Shown here: positions 46,801 to 56,767 of the stretch, in pieces
Layout: every line of letters begins with the position of its first letter
Position numbering within the stretch: position 1 is the first letter of the stretch
NCBI GenBank assembly: GCA_963719525.1
Contig: CAVRCG010000004.1
Coordinates: forward strand, 2,170,001 to 2,234,000
Source of the DNA: Bernardetia sp963719525
GTDB taxonomy: Bacteria; Bacteroidota; Bacteroidia; Cytophagales; Bernardetiaceae
Direction of reading: 5' to 3'
Length of the DNA stretch: 64,000 nt
Position numbers and translations under genes: made by a program
Notes under the pieces: model-generated
The model's input: the letters and a program-made list of their open reading frames with translations, nothing else
What the model was told of the DNA's origin: nothing
Database searches by the model: none

Positions 46801-49796
46801 TAACGTGTTGTTTCAATTCCAAAATGGGTACGATTAATTTGTAGTTTCTATTTGATTGTTTTTGCATAATTAAAATGTTTCAATTCCAAAATGGGTACGA
46901 TTAATTTTTCCTTATTCGGCTTTATCTTAGCAGCCAAAACTTGTTTCAATTCCAAAATGGGTACGATTAATTTCTGACCAAAAAGAAGCCAAAGAAGATT
47001 CTGAAATATTGTTTCAATTCCAAAATGGGTACGATTAATTATGACAATCTTCGTAAATTGTCAGATACTGACTTGAAGTTTCAATTCCAAAATGGGTACG
47101 ATTAATTTTCAAGCAAGAGAATCAGATACAAAACTTGAAACCTAGTTTCAATTCCAAAATGGGTACGATTAATTATTATTCAGAATGTTTTGCATTTGAA
47201 CCAGTTGGATGTTTCAATTCCAAAATGGGTACGATTAATTAGCTTTTAGGTCTTTCGAATAGGCTTGAAATGAAAACGTTTCAATTCCAAAATGGGTACG
47301 ATTAATTGATGATGAAGACATAAAATTAGTTCATTACGACAAAGGTTTCAATTCCAAAATGGGTACGATTAATTCAAAACCTGTCCATTTCGCAAAGACT
47401 GTACTGAAAAAGTTTCAATTCCAAAATGGGTACGATTAATTGCGCTTTCTTGAGAAGTTCTTTTTTACTATTCATTTGTTTCAATTCCAAAATGGGTACG
47501 ATTAATTCTGGGCATATAAAAGTTAGAGACAACGCAGCTAAAAAGTTTCAATTCCAAAATGGGTACGATTAATTAATCAAAATTTCTATTTCTCCCAGCA
47601 GTAGCAAAAAACGTTTCAATTCCAAAATGGGTACGATTAATTAACATTGTAATTGTCTCCACGATAAACATTCTTTTCGTTTCAATTCCAAAATGGGTAC
47701 GATTAATTGTAGAAATATCCAATATTTACGTGATTACGTAATTGTGTTTCAATTCCAAAATGGGTACGATTAATTAAGTTTGCTACTTTTTGCATCGTTT
47801 TGAGGTTTAGTGTTTCAATTCCAAAATGGGTACGATTAATTCAAAAAGCTAAAAGCACGGCTACACACGCAAGAAGGTTTCAATTCCAAAATGGGTACGA
47901 TTAATTTTATATAAATCAACCCTTTAACCCAGTCAAAAAACGGGTTTCAATTCCAAAATGGGTACGATTAATTTAGACTTGGGTGTAAAAGGGTATGGTT
48001 CTGTAAGTGGGTTTCAATTCCAAAATGGGTACGATTAATTCTACTCTTCGCCTCTACACTTACTTGTATAGGCGACGTTTCAATTCCAAAATGGGTACGA
48101 TTAATTTAGTGAGTATAATAAAGCACAAAAGGAAGTACCTGCGTTTCAATTCCAAAATGGGTACGATTAATTGCTAAAATGGTATTAAAAGCAGGTTGGA
48201 CACGACCCAAGTTTCAATTCCAAAATGGGTACGATTAATTTGTAAATGATGTTCCAAGAAACTTAAAAGGACGTGGGTTTCAATTCCAAAATGGGTACGA
48301 TTAATTTGAACTCTCAAAAGGAGGTTATGACTGAAAACGGAAGTTTCAATTCCAAAATGGGTACGATTAATTACAATCCAATTATCAAAGACGAATTTTA
48401 CGCTTATCTGTTTCAATTCCAAAATGGGTACGATTAATTAAATCAGATTTGAATATAATTTGTGTTTCTTTTGTTGTTTCAATTCCAAAATGGGTACGAT
48501 TAATTTCAACTGTTCTTCCAGTAAATAATTCTTGTCTATAGGGTTTCAATTCCAAAATGGGTACGATTAATTGTAAAACTAGATTGCCAGGTAACACCTC
48601 TGTTGCCGTGTTTCAATTCCAAAATGGGTACGATTAATTTATAAGCACCTGTTGCATTACGATAAGCAAGTGCGTGTTTCAATTCCAAAATGGGTACGAT
48701 TAATTATGAGAGTGTAGGCATCGCTAATGCAGGTTATAAAGTGTTTCAATTCCAAAATGGGTACGATTAATTAAACGGTACAGTCCGTTCTATTTATGTA
48801 GCGTGTGAGTTTCAATTCCAAAATGGGTACGATTAATTAACATTATTTTATTAGCACACGCACAAAAGAAGCATGTTTCAATTCCAAAATGGGTACGATT
48901 AATTGCCGTTACTTGAAGCAAGAAGAAAATGCTAAAGAGTGTTTCAATTCCAAAATGGGTACGATTAATTTATTTTATTATTTCTCATAAGGTTTTAGTT
49001 GTTTAGGTTTCAATTCCAAAATGGGTACGATTAATTGCTCGTTTTGTTGTTTACTATTGATATACTCTACTTTGTTTCAATTCCAAAATGGGTACGATTA
49101 ATTCTTCTACCAAACCCATTTTCTCTTTTGAGATAGTGGGTTTCAATTCCAAAATGGGTACGATTAATTAATCGTGTAAGGGAATACTTGCCTATTATTC
49201 AAAAAGTTTCAATTCCAAAATGGGTACGATTAATTTCTCTTCATTTGGATAAGTAACATAATTTGATTCTTGTTTCAATTCCAAAATGGGTACGATTAAT
49301 TATCTAACTTACCTAAAACCTTTGTTACGCTAACCAAGTTTCAATTCCAAAATGGGTACGATTAATTTTGGTTTTAAATTAACTTCCCATAAATTTCTGT
49401 TTAGTTTCAATTCCAAAATGGGTACGATTAATTTTGAGTTTCACTTTCAAATGTAACAGATAGAAAGTATGTTTCAATTCCAAAATGGGTACGATTAATT
49501 CTTTCAGAAGAAGGTGTGAATCACTATTACGAACAAAGTTTCAATTCCAAAATGGGTACGATTAATTGTAATAAATTCTGTAATAACTGTATCGTCGCTA
49601 GTAGTTTCAATTCCAAAATGGGTACGATTAATTTAACAGGAAGACTAAACCATAACAAACTTTCTTTCTAGTTTCAATTCCAAAATGGGTACGATTAATT
49701 ATAGCGATTAGCCTTAAAACAGTTTCAATTCCAAAATGGGTACGATTAATTATAAGTCAACTAAGTGTTTCAATTCCAAAATGGGTACGATTAATT
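43814..49796 (-). CRISPR. CRISPR array, 90 intact repeats plus one degenerate terminal repeat
   Basis: A 30-base repeat (plus strand GTTTCAATTCC-AAAATGG-GTACGATTAATT) occurs 90 times from 43881 to 49796, at 66-67-base spacing. I saw no variants except the leader-distal copy at 43814-43843, which has about nine mismatches. The minus strand ends in ATTGAAAC, the usual type I-B crRNA handle, so transcription runs right to left from the leader beside cas2. Spacers are mostly 35-38 bases. Exceptions: the two leader-proximal ones are 21 (49701-49721) and 15 bases (49752-49766). The spacer at 43911-43946 is duplicated exactly at 43977-44012. 90 spacers suggest long activity. Confidence 0.97.
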
Positions 49797-50051
49797 CCGT
49801 TGCAAATTCAGAAAAAAAATTGGTTTCTGCAATAGAAACATACTTTTTATTTCCAAAAAATAACGGTTTTGTCGTCGCTCTCCAGTAGTACGAAAACCCC
49901 TAGAGTACGACGACACACTTAAATCACTATAAATCAACAACTTATGATTTGTTTGTGATTTTTTACTACTTCAAAGAACATTTTTTTCGTACTTAGACGA
50001 CATCACTAGCCCACAACTATCAAAAACACACTTTTCGCAAAACCAGAAAAT
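49797..50051 (-). promoter_or_regulatory. CRISPR leader
   Basis: A/T-rich non-coding stretch between cas2 and the first repeat, on the side given by the repeat handle. TGTCGTCG (49870-49877) and CGACGACA (49908-49915) form an inverted pair, each next to GTACG-like bases, and GACGACA recurs at 49996-50002. Such motifs may be recognised by adaptation proteins or host factors (inference). Confidence 0.8.
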
Positions 50052-50315
50052 CTATAGAAAATCGTCTAATGGATTGCGTTCTATTCCAATTACCTCTCTA
50101 GTCATCTGTACTTTCTGTCGATGTTTGAAAATGATTACACTATCATATTCTTCATTCATAATCGTTTTCATTTTTGCAGAAAGTTCCTTCAATCTAGGTG
50201 GACTTATCTCTCCTTCAAAAACAGAATTCTGAATCCAGTTGAGATACTGCCGACAAAGTTTGAGCATCTTACCAACCCTTTTCGAATCCATATCATAAAT
50301 CAAAATTACATACAT
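50052..50315 (-). CDS. cas2: CRISPR adaptation protein Cas2
   Basis: 87 residues. MYVILIYDMDSKRVGKMLKLC is the typical first strand with the metal-site Asp; QNSVFEGEIS matches the family's second strand. It dimerises and bridges two Cas1 dimers during spacer integration. It is the last gene of the cas operon, directly before the leader, with an 87-base gap to cas1 that contains G/A-rich dispersed repeat sequence. Confidence 0.95.
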   Translation of the reverse strand: MYVILIYDMDSKRVGKMLKLCRQYLNWIQNSVFEGEISPPRLKELSAKMKTIMNEEYDSVIIFKHRQKVQMTREVIGIERNPLDDFL

Positions 50316-50341
50316 AATGTTGCTTTTTATTGTGAAAATTG

Positions 50342-50400
50342 ATTAAAAATAGTTCTCATTTTCATTCCCCAATCTCCATTCCCTAATTCCCATTTCCTAT
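50342..50400. repeat. Purine-rich dispersed repeat between cas1 and cas2
   Basis: On the minus strand it reads GGGAATTAGGGAATGGAG and ATTGGGGAATGAAAATGAG. Similar runs occur at 51462-51567 and 63206-63258. Confidence 0.4.
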
Positions 50401-50402
50401 TT

Positions 50403-51419
50403 TTACCATTGTGCTTTAAAAGGTTTGTATTCCGAATCCATTCCTGTAACATATTTCATTAGTTTGCGAGCTTCCAAAACTAACAAAGTACGTTTGCTTA
50501 CTTTCTGTTTTAGCGAACGATGTTTTATGGTTTCTTTCATCATATCTCTATATGCTCTCAAAAAAACCTCTTTTCCTTTATCGTTTAACATACACATAGT
50601 ACCTTCTTTTCGAAAATGTTTAGCTTGAATCATCTTTTTATTGAATAACTCAAAAATCAATCTATCTACCAAAAAAGGTTTGAAAATCTCTGATAAATCC
50701 AATGCTAATGAATTTCGCCTTGCCCCTGGAGAATGCAAATAACTAACTGTATTGTTGAGCGTACTCTCATAAATCGCATTCATACAGGCTGTATAAAGCA
50801 ACATATTTCCATAAGAAATAAGCGCATTTACTTCATTTTGAGGAGGTTGTTTGCTCCTTTTCTCAAACTTAAAATCATTGATGATATAATCAAAAGCTGA
50901 ATAATAATTTACTCTTGCATTTCCTTCCAAACCCATCAACATCTGAATCGTAGTTGCCTTCGGAACTTCCTCTAAATAATATTCTAATTTTTCTATACTA
51001 GAAGAATCAAAATTATCTTTTCGGTTTTCATAATACTTCAAAACAACACGCATATTATGAATTGCTCCCAAAACAAACTGTTTTGCAATCGTCATTCGTT
51101 TATCAAAATCAAGATAAAATTCGGTTTGCTGAACATGAACAAAACCAGATTGATATTTTTCTTTCGGACAAAACGAACCTGCATAATTAGAATAATAATC
51201 AAAAAAATGAACGCTTATTCCGTGCCTGTTCAAAAACATATACAGATTATTGTTTGCTTCCAAATTATTGCAAAGAACATAAATAGAATACAAATTTGTG
51301 ATAGGCAAAAATTTCTTTTTTCCCTCGTTTCCCTCCTCATCAATAGGCGTAAAAACAACCGTTTGGTCTTTTCGTGCCAATCTTCCAGAGGTCATAATAT
51401 AGGTTTCTTGTTTGCTCAT
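50403..51419 (-). CDS. cas1: CRISPR integrase Cas1
   Basis: 338 residues, full length. N-terminal beta domain (TSGRLARKDQTVVF), then the helical domain with metal ligands: Glu in LMGLEGNARVNYY (about residue 163), His in YLHSPGARR (about 228), and Asp/Glu in LALDLSEIFKPF. Type I-B style. Intact, unlike cas4 upstream. It begins about 150 bases after the cas4 stop. Confidence 0.96.
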   Translation of the reverse strand: MSKQETYIMTSGRLARKDQTVVFTPIDEEGNEGKKKFLPITNLYSIYVLCNNLEANNNLYMFLNRHGISVHFFDYYSNYAGSFCPKEKYQSGFVHVQQTEFYLDFDKRMTIAKQFVLGAIHNMRVVLKYYENRKDNFDSSSIEKLEYYLEEVPKATTIQMLMGLEGNARVNYYSAFDYIINDFKFEKRSKQPPQNEVNALISYGNMLLYTACMNAIYESTLNNTVSYLHSPGARRNSLALDLSEIFKPFLVDRLIFELFNKKMIQAKHFRKEGTMCMLNDKGKEVFLRAYRDMMKETIKHRSLKQKVSKRTLLVLEARKLMKYVTGMDSEYKPFKAQW

Positions 51420-51461
51420 AAGTTGCGTAGTTAGTTGATAATTATATTTGTATTAAAATGA

Positions 51462-51567
51462 ATTACTCTTATTTTCATTCTCCATTCCCCGTTCCCTTAC
51501 CCCAATCTTCATAGTCAATCATTTTCTCGCCTCTCGCCCCCATTCCCTCGCCTCTAATCTCCATTTT
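51462..51567. repeat. Purine-rich dispersed repeat between cas4 and cas1
   Basis: On the minus strand it reads GGCGAGGGAATGGGGGCGAG, AGGCGAGAAAATG and GGGGAATGGAGAATG, close to the sequence at 63206-63258 after recO. Confidence 0.4.
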
Positions 51568-52080
51568 CTATTCTTCTTCCACATAACAAAGCGTATAGTA
51601 AGCACATTTTTTACAAAAAGGCTTATTTATGGTAGCAGGACAGTTTTTTTGTTCAATAATTTCTCTTGCTTTCAAAAAAATAGTTTCTAGTTCTTCTCTA
51701 TTTTCGTCAGTCAAAGGTTCTACTTCTACACGTTTTCGTAGCTTCGGATATTCCAAAATTCCTGTTGGTTTTTCTATTCCATTTTGTTCCAACAGATAGA
51801 GATAATATTAAACCTGCAACAAATGTGCGTCTTCCATTTTATCGGACTGTTTGGTTTCGTGAACGATTTTATTTTTGGAATCATAAAAATCAATTTTAGC
51901 AATTCCCAAATCTAGTTCGTTATTTTTGGCTGCACGTTGTGGATAACTATATTCGTGTGTCAGTTTTCCTTCAAAAACAGCATCAGAAGTTTGTTCCATC
52001 GTAATCTGCCGAGAAAAAAGCCACAGTTTTCGATGACAAATTTTGTAGTAATTGAGTTGCGTGGGTGTAAGTGGTTGCAT
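51568..52080 (-). pseudogene. cas4: CRISPR exonuclease Cas4, interrupted by one in-frame stop
   Basis: The frame runs from ATG 52080 to 51568 (170 codons) with a single TAA at 51810-51808. Before it: QLNYYKICHRKLWLF (first Fe-S Cys), KIDFYDSKNKIVHETKQSDK (RecB-type D...ExK) and DAHLLQV. After it in the same frame: YYLYLLEQNG, GILEYPKLRKRVEV and the Cys cluster CKKCAYYTLCY. Everything on both sides is conserved, so this is one substitution (for example AAA to TAA). Cas4 trims prespacers and sets spacer length and PAM. It may be dead, or rarely read through; a re-start at TTG 51792 would lack the nuclease site. Confidence 0.9.
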
Positions 52081-52105
52081 TTTGGTTTATTGGTGTGAAA
52101 AATAA

Positions 52106-52141
52106 AATCCCTTCAAAAGACTTTCATCTTTCGAAGGGATT
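52106..52141 (-). terminator. Terminator-like hairpin between cas7 and cas4
   Basis: AATCCCTTC pairs with GAAGGGATT and in minus orientation is followed by TTATTTTT. It lies just after the cas7 stop and would split interference genes from adaptation genes transcriptionally. Confidence 0.6.
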
Positions 52142-52149
52142 AGTTTCAA

Positions 52150-53217
52150 TTATTGGTTTTCGTAATCAAAAGCCATCATCAAATCTATAAGTTCTTGTTC
52201 TGCTTTCTCTAGTGCTTCCACACTTCCAACAGAACCAGCAACGTAACCAGATGCAGTAGGTGTTACAAATAATTTAGCCTTAGCCGTTTCATCAATTTTT
52301 GGAGTAGCTCGTGGTCTATCTGAATCTTCTCGCAATTCTCCACGAATAGAATAAGCTAACTGATTTGCATTATCACTAATTGATAAAGCCAAAGTTTCCA
52401 TTAAACTAAATGTTCTTGATTGATTGGAAGTAATTCTCCAATTTACCAAAGCATTTGCAAGAGATTTTATAATTTCCTCTCGCTTATCTTTCGGACAAAT
52501 TAAACATTTTCCGAAAATGTTTTTACCTTCTATCCAACCTTCATTTTTTAGTTTTTCTTCCACATGTTCAAAGAGTTCTGGTTCTAGTTTGTTAGTAGAA
52601 ACACAAAATAAAGTTCTCAAATCAATAGCAATATCATAGACAAACAAACCAGAAGCACGAGTTTGGTCTTGAATAAAAGCTCTATTAGGCAAGTTTCTGT
52701 TATTTTTGTCTAACCATTCGTTTAGTTCTTCTTCTGTAAGTTTGCTACCTCGTTTCTTCTTGTCTAACCAATAGACATTTACAGTATGATGTTCTGGATG
52801 AGAAGTTCTATCAAAAGTCAAGTTTTCAGTAGGATATTCTATTCCTCCCAATAATGGATGCAAAGGTCGCATAGCAGAAATAGATAAAGGACTACGACGT
52901 TTTACTGTCTTACTTCCTCCTTCTGCTTTCATATATCCTCCCAAAAGTTGATCGGCAAAAGTAGGGTCACAAGGAGAATGAGGTTCTTTCTGACTTGCTT
53001 TATTTTCTTTCTTGTCAATTTCCCAGTTAAAAGTCATAGCTGAAAAAGGAAGGTTCAAGGCTTCTATAACAGAGCGTTTTACTTGCTGTCCACTAGAATA
53101 AGCCATTTTTTTACCAAATTGAGGATCGATAAAATACTTTTGTCCGTCATTTACACCAAAAACAGTATGTTCTGCATGACGTAATCCACGTAAATAAATA
53201 AAAGGTGATGTGTTCAT
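52150..53217 (-). CDS. cas7: Cascade backbone protein Cas7 (Cst2/DevR type)
   Basis: 355 residues. The N-terminal NTSPFIYLRGLRHAEHTVFG and MAYSSGQQVKRSVIEALN are typical of the Cas7 family of subtype I-B (Cst2/DevR). The family forms the helical filament that holds the crRNA spacer. The C terminus has SGYVAGSVGSVEALEKAEQE. Begins 22 bases after cas8. Confidence 0.88.
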   Translation of the reverse strand: MNTSPFIYLRGLRHAEHTVFGVNDGQKYFIDPQFGKKMAYSSGQQVKRSVIEALNLPFSAMTFNWEIDKKENKASQKEPHSPCDPTFADQLLGGYMKAEGGSKTVKRRSPLSISAMRPLHPLLGGIEYPTENLTFDRTSHPEHHTVNVYWLDKKKRGSKLTEEELNEWLDKNNRNLPNRAFIQDQTRASGLFVYDIAIDLRTLFCVSTNKLEPELFEHVEEKLKNEGWIEGKNIFGKCLICPKDKREEIIKSLANALVNWRITSNQSRTFSLMETLALSISDNANQLAYSIRGELREDSDRPRATPKIDETAKAKLFVTPTASGYVAGSVGSVEALEKAEQELIDLMMAFDYENQ

Positions 53218-53239
53218 AATTTAGAATAAGTTTAAAAGA

Positions 53240-54550
53240 TTAATTTTGAGATTTTTGATATTGATATTCAAAGCGAATAAGAGTAGAAAATAAAGGAAAG
53301 TTATCAGCAGGCATTTTCAAAACTTGTGTTACTACTTCTTTAAATTTTTCTGCATTTGTAGGCTCATGATTTAGAACCTCTGTTAATTTGTCTATGAAAA
53401 ATTTTATATTTGAGGATGTTTTTACTTCTTCGACTAGGCGAGAAAGAACAGTTTTTCCTCCTTGAGATTTACTTTCAAATTCAATTAAAGCCTTAGCTAC
53501 ATCAGCAGCTAGATTGAGTAATTCGGTTTTGTTTAGCATAGCAGTTATCCAAAGTTTATAGAGTTGATAATCAATAAAAGATTGTTCATTAGTAAATTTA
53601 AAGTCTTTGCCTTGTGCATACATGACAGAACCTTTAGGCATGTAGGTTCGAAGATTAGCAGGTTCTAAGGCTTTCAAACCAATAGTTCCTATTTTGCACG
53701 CACTTTTGAAGTTGAAAAAGGTCTGTAGGTTTTCTATTTGCTCATCGTTCAAAATTGTTTTTTCGTTTTCGATGAAAATAGCATCCCTGAACTCATACAT
53801 TTCTCTTACTTCTTTTAGAAAAATATTGATAAATCCTAATGTAGTATTGGTTTGAGAAAGATTGTAGCAATACGCAGTAAGAGTCTGATTAGGATACTTT
53901 TTAGATAATCCAAAAATTACTTTCGACCAGTCATTCGTAGGAATGGCAATTTTTCCTAGTGTGTTTACTGTTTCGGGTTCTAGCGTATTATTTTCACTAT
54001 AATTTTTATCAAAATAATGAGTTAACCAATGCCCATTCCAAGTTTCAATTTGTTTGTCTTTTACATTCGGCGTTTGTATCAAGAATTTTCTATAATGCTT
54101 CCAACCCTCATACAAAGCCCACAAAACATTAGGTTCGTCGATTGCCATCAAATAACCTCCACTTACCCCCATAGATAGAGCTTCGCCAAACCATGAAGAA
54201 TACATTTCTTCTTCATCAATTTTGAAATCTATACTAGTAAGTTGCCCAGAAGTAGTACCCTGTAAATCCTTTGCAGCAAAACCTACAAAAATCGCCATAT
54301 TAGGTTCGTCATTTTCTATGTTAGTTTGTAAGTTGTGAAGTTGTGCAAGCGATTTGCTTCCATGTTTTTCTACATCCTGACTTTTAGGTTTTTGAAAAAA
54401 GGGTGAATTACCAACGTGCATGAGATGACTTCCATCTTCAAAAAATAATTCAAAGAATACTTCTTCAAAAAACTCTTTTGCAGTTAGATTTTTGTCTTCT
54501 TTTTCATTGTAAAGTGTAAGAAATTTCTTTCCGATATAACTTGTGTACAT
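53240..54550 (-). CDS. Probable Cas8-type large subunit
   Basis: 436 residues, intact. I do not recognise diagnostic motifs; the identity is from position between cas3 and cas7 in an otherwise complete type I-B-like operon. It has no signal peptide, mixed alpha/beta content, and segments such as FEEVFFELFFEDGSHLMHVGNSPF, MAIFVGFAAKDL and a helical C-terminal half (LLNLAADVAKALIEFESKSQ). Cas8 recognises PAM and recruits Cas3. It starts 9 bases after the cas3 stop. Shorter than many Cas8b proteins. Confidence 0.6.
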   Translation of the reverse strand: MYTSYIGKKFLTLYNEKEDKNLTAKEFFEEVFFELFFEDGSHLMHVGNSPFFQKPKSQDVEKHGSKSLAQLHNLQTNIENDEPNMAIFVGFAAKDLQGTTSGQLTSIDFKIDEEEMYSSWFGEALSMGVSGGYLMAIDEPNVLWALYEGWKHYRKFLIQTPNVKDKQIETWNGHWLTHYFDKNYSENNTLEPETVNTLGKIAIPTNDWSKVIFGLSKKYPNQTLTAYCYNLSQTNTTLGFINIFLKEVREMYEFRDAIFIENEKTILNDEQIENLQTFFNFKSACKIGTIGLKALEPANLRTYMPKGSVMYAQGKDFKFTNEQSFIDYQLYKLWITAMLNKTELLNLAADVAKALIEFESKSQGGKTVLSRLVEEVKTSSNIKFFIDKLTEVLNHEPTNAEKFKEVVTQVLKMPADNFPLFSTLIRFEYQYQKSQN

Positions 54551-54559
54551 AATTGTTTT

Positions 54560-56764
54560 TTATAAAAAATTGTCGTGTTCAACTAATTGTAAACCAAAAG
54601 TTTTATAAGCTTCTTCGTCTTGTGGAACTACAAAAGGATAAGCACCTATTTCTAATTGTTCGTATTGATTTTTATATCTTGAAATGGTTCTGAAACCAAT
54701 AGGAATTTCCATTTGCAGACGCTCTTCCCAAGCAGCCGTTAGATATTCTTCTCTATCTTCTTCCAAAATACAGGTTGCACTTTCTATTTCTAATGCTTCT
54801 ACCAAAACAGCTTTTTTAGCATCACAAAGTTCTCTACGACAATATTTTCCATCTTTATAGACTAAATAAATGTCTATCTCTTTCATATCAAGATTTGGAT
54901 AAACTAAATTTATTTTTTCTTGTAGCATTCGTTCTTGTAAAATATCGCCATTGTTAGGAAGCTGTTCGAAACTTGCTTTCAATATTTCCATTTTGTAAGG
55001 CAAAACATTTCCAAATGGAGCAATTACATGAACAGGTTTATATTTGCCAATTGTGTCTTTACTTCGTTTTCTATTTATTCTACCAAAACGCTGAATCAAA
55101 CTATCTAAAGGAGCAGCTTGAGTAATCATTCTATCAAAACTAATATCCAGACTAACTTCAACAACTTGCGTAGAAACAACTAAACAGGCTTCTGATTTTT
55201 CATTAAAACTGCTAGTTAATTCTTCTTCAAGCTGTACTCTATCTCCTCGTTTGAATCTACTATGAATTAGCATTTTAGGAATAGTAGGATAATCCTCTTC
55301 AAATTTGGCAAACGCATCTTGTGCTTTTTTGATAGTATTATAAATGACTAATACTTTTTCATTTTGAGCAAAGGCAGTTTTAAGAATAGAATGAATCTCA
55401 GAGTTTAGGTTTTCTTCCTCTTCAATATCTATTTTATAAACCTGATGCCTATTGAATTTATCCAAAATTTCATTGGGTAAACTCACTTCATAAACATGTT
55501 CAGTTCCTCCCAAAATGGATAGTAATTCCTTATATAAAACGGACGACATAGTAGCTGTTCCGATATGAATTCAACAATCTAATCTCAAAAGCGTTTTGAC
55601 AATATCAATTACCATTGCTCTTGAATGGTCTGAATAGGTATGAATTTCATCAAGAATTACATCAGTTCCTTGTATATCAAGCATCACACTTTCAAAACCA
55701 GCCGTTCCGAAAATCATGGCTGATAATTGATGAGGAGTTAGAACCTTAATAGCAGAACCAAAAAGAGATTGCAAAATCTGCTCGTCTTCTCCTTCTTGAT
55801 TGTCTTTTACTACAATTTTAGAAGTCGCATGTAAAAGACGAATATCTTTATTCGGAACAGTATCAACCATTCTTTTATACATCGCATTAATAGAAGCCTG
55901 AAAAGGTAATGTATAAAAGATACGACCTTTACAACGTTTGAGCAAAAAATCCGTTTTTCCTGCACCTGTTGGAGCAACTACGAGCGTATGAAGACGATTA
56001 TCATCAGTATTTACTTGCGATAAAGGATAAATATCACTCTTTCTATAATCTTTATAATAAAAACTTAAATCAGGAGTTTCAAACAAATGATTTAGCTTTT
56101 CTTCCGTTTTTTCTACAAAAGCAGATGCAAAATGATCAGCAGATTTTAGTAGACCACGCAAAGGCGACCAACCCATTTTTTTATCATCACAATATGCTAC
56201 TACATAATTCAACGCATTTTCAGCTTCGTTTTTTGAAATTGATTTTGTGGAAACACCAAATTCATTTAGAATTTCTAATCCGTAGTCATTCCAATTCTCC
56301 CATTCCAATAAATGATTGTCTTTCCAAGCTCTGTTGTTTGTCTTTATGTCTAAAATCCCCTTTTTTCTCTTGTCATTTTGCATAGATTTGTGATGAGCAA
56401 CAACCAAATCAATGAGCGTATTCCATTCATTCTTTGGAAAAACAGGCAAAAAAGCAAGTGAGGAAATTTCATGACGGTGCGTAAATTTCCATTTTTGATT
56501 TTCTGCTAAACTTTTGCCATTGAGTTTATTTATTTTTCGCTGAAAATGTGGATGTGCTTTTCCCAAATCATGTAAAATAGCTCCTTTCTTAGCCAAATCT
56601 ACATCAAAATCGAAGGCATATTTTTGAGCAAATAATTCAATAGCTAAAACGACATGCTTTGTATGTTCTAGTAGAGTAGTTCCACCATAATTAATACTCT
56701 TAGCCAAAATTTTATCTAATGGAACTCTAGCTTTTTGGGTTTCTGTATTTGTGTTTGTATTCAT
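54560..56764 (-). pseudogene. cas3: CRISPR helicase-nuclease Cas3 with an in-frame stop in the helicase core
   Basis: The frame is open from ATG 56764 to 54560 apart from one TGA at 55573-55571. Before the stop: HD nuclease (LLEHTKHVVLA, GAILHDLGKAHPHFQ, VVAHHKS), Walker A VVAPTGAGKTDF (about 270) and ILDEIHTYSD (motif II). The same frame then continues IHIGTATMSSVLYK (motif III), VVSTQVVEVSLDIS and QRFGRINRKR (motif VI). A CGA-to-TGA change would explain it. As written, HD plus half the helicase would be made; an ATG at 55549 just after motif III could restart the rest. Full length would be ~734 residues. Confidence 0.92.
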
Positions 56765-56767
56765 AAT

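Noticed and set aside
44265..48597. Open frames inside the CRISPR array with recurring SIPKWVRLI or INRTHFGIET peptides
   Set aside because: They are translations of the repeat itself; no gene.
43814..49796. Reading the array from the plus strand with the leader at 43.8 kb
   Set aside because: The ATTGAAAC handle is on the minus strand, the degenerate repeat is on the left, and cas2 plus A/T-rich leader are on the right.
51568..56764. Stop-codon reassignment as an explanation for the cas3 and cas4 stops
   Set aside because: TAA and TGA end many intact genes in this window, and the two breaks use different codons.
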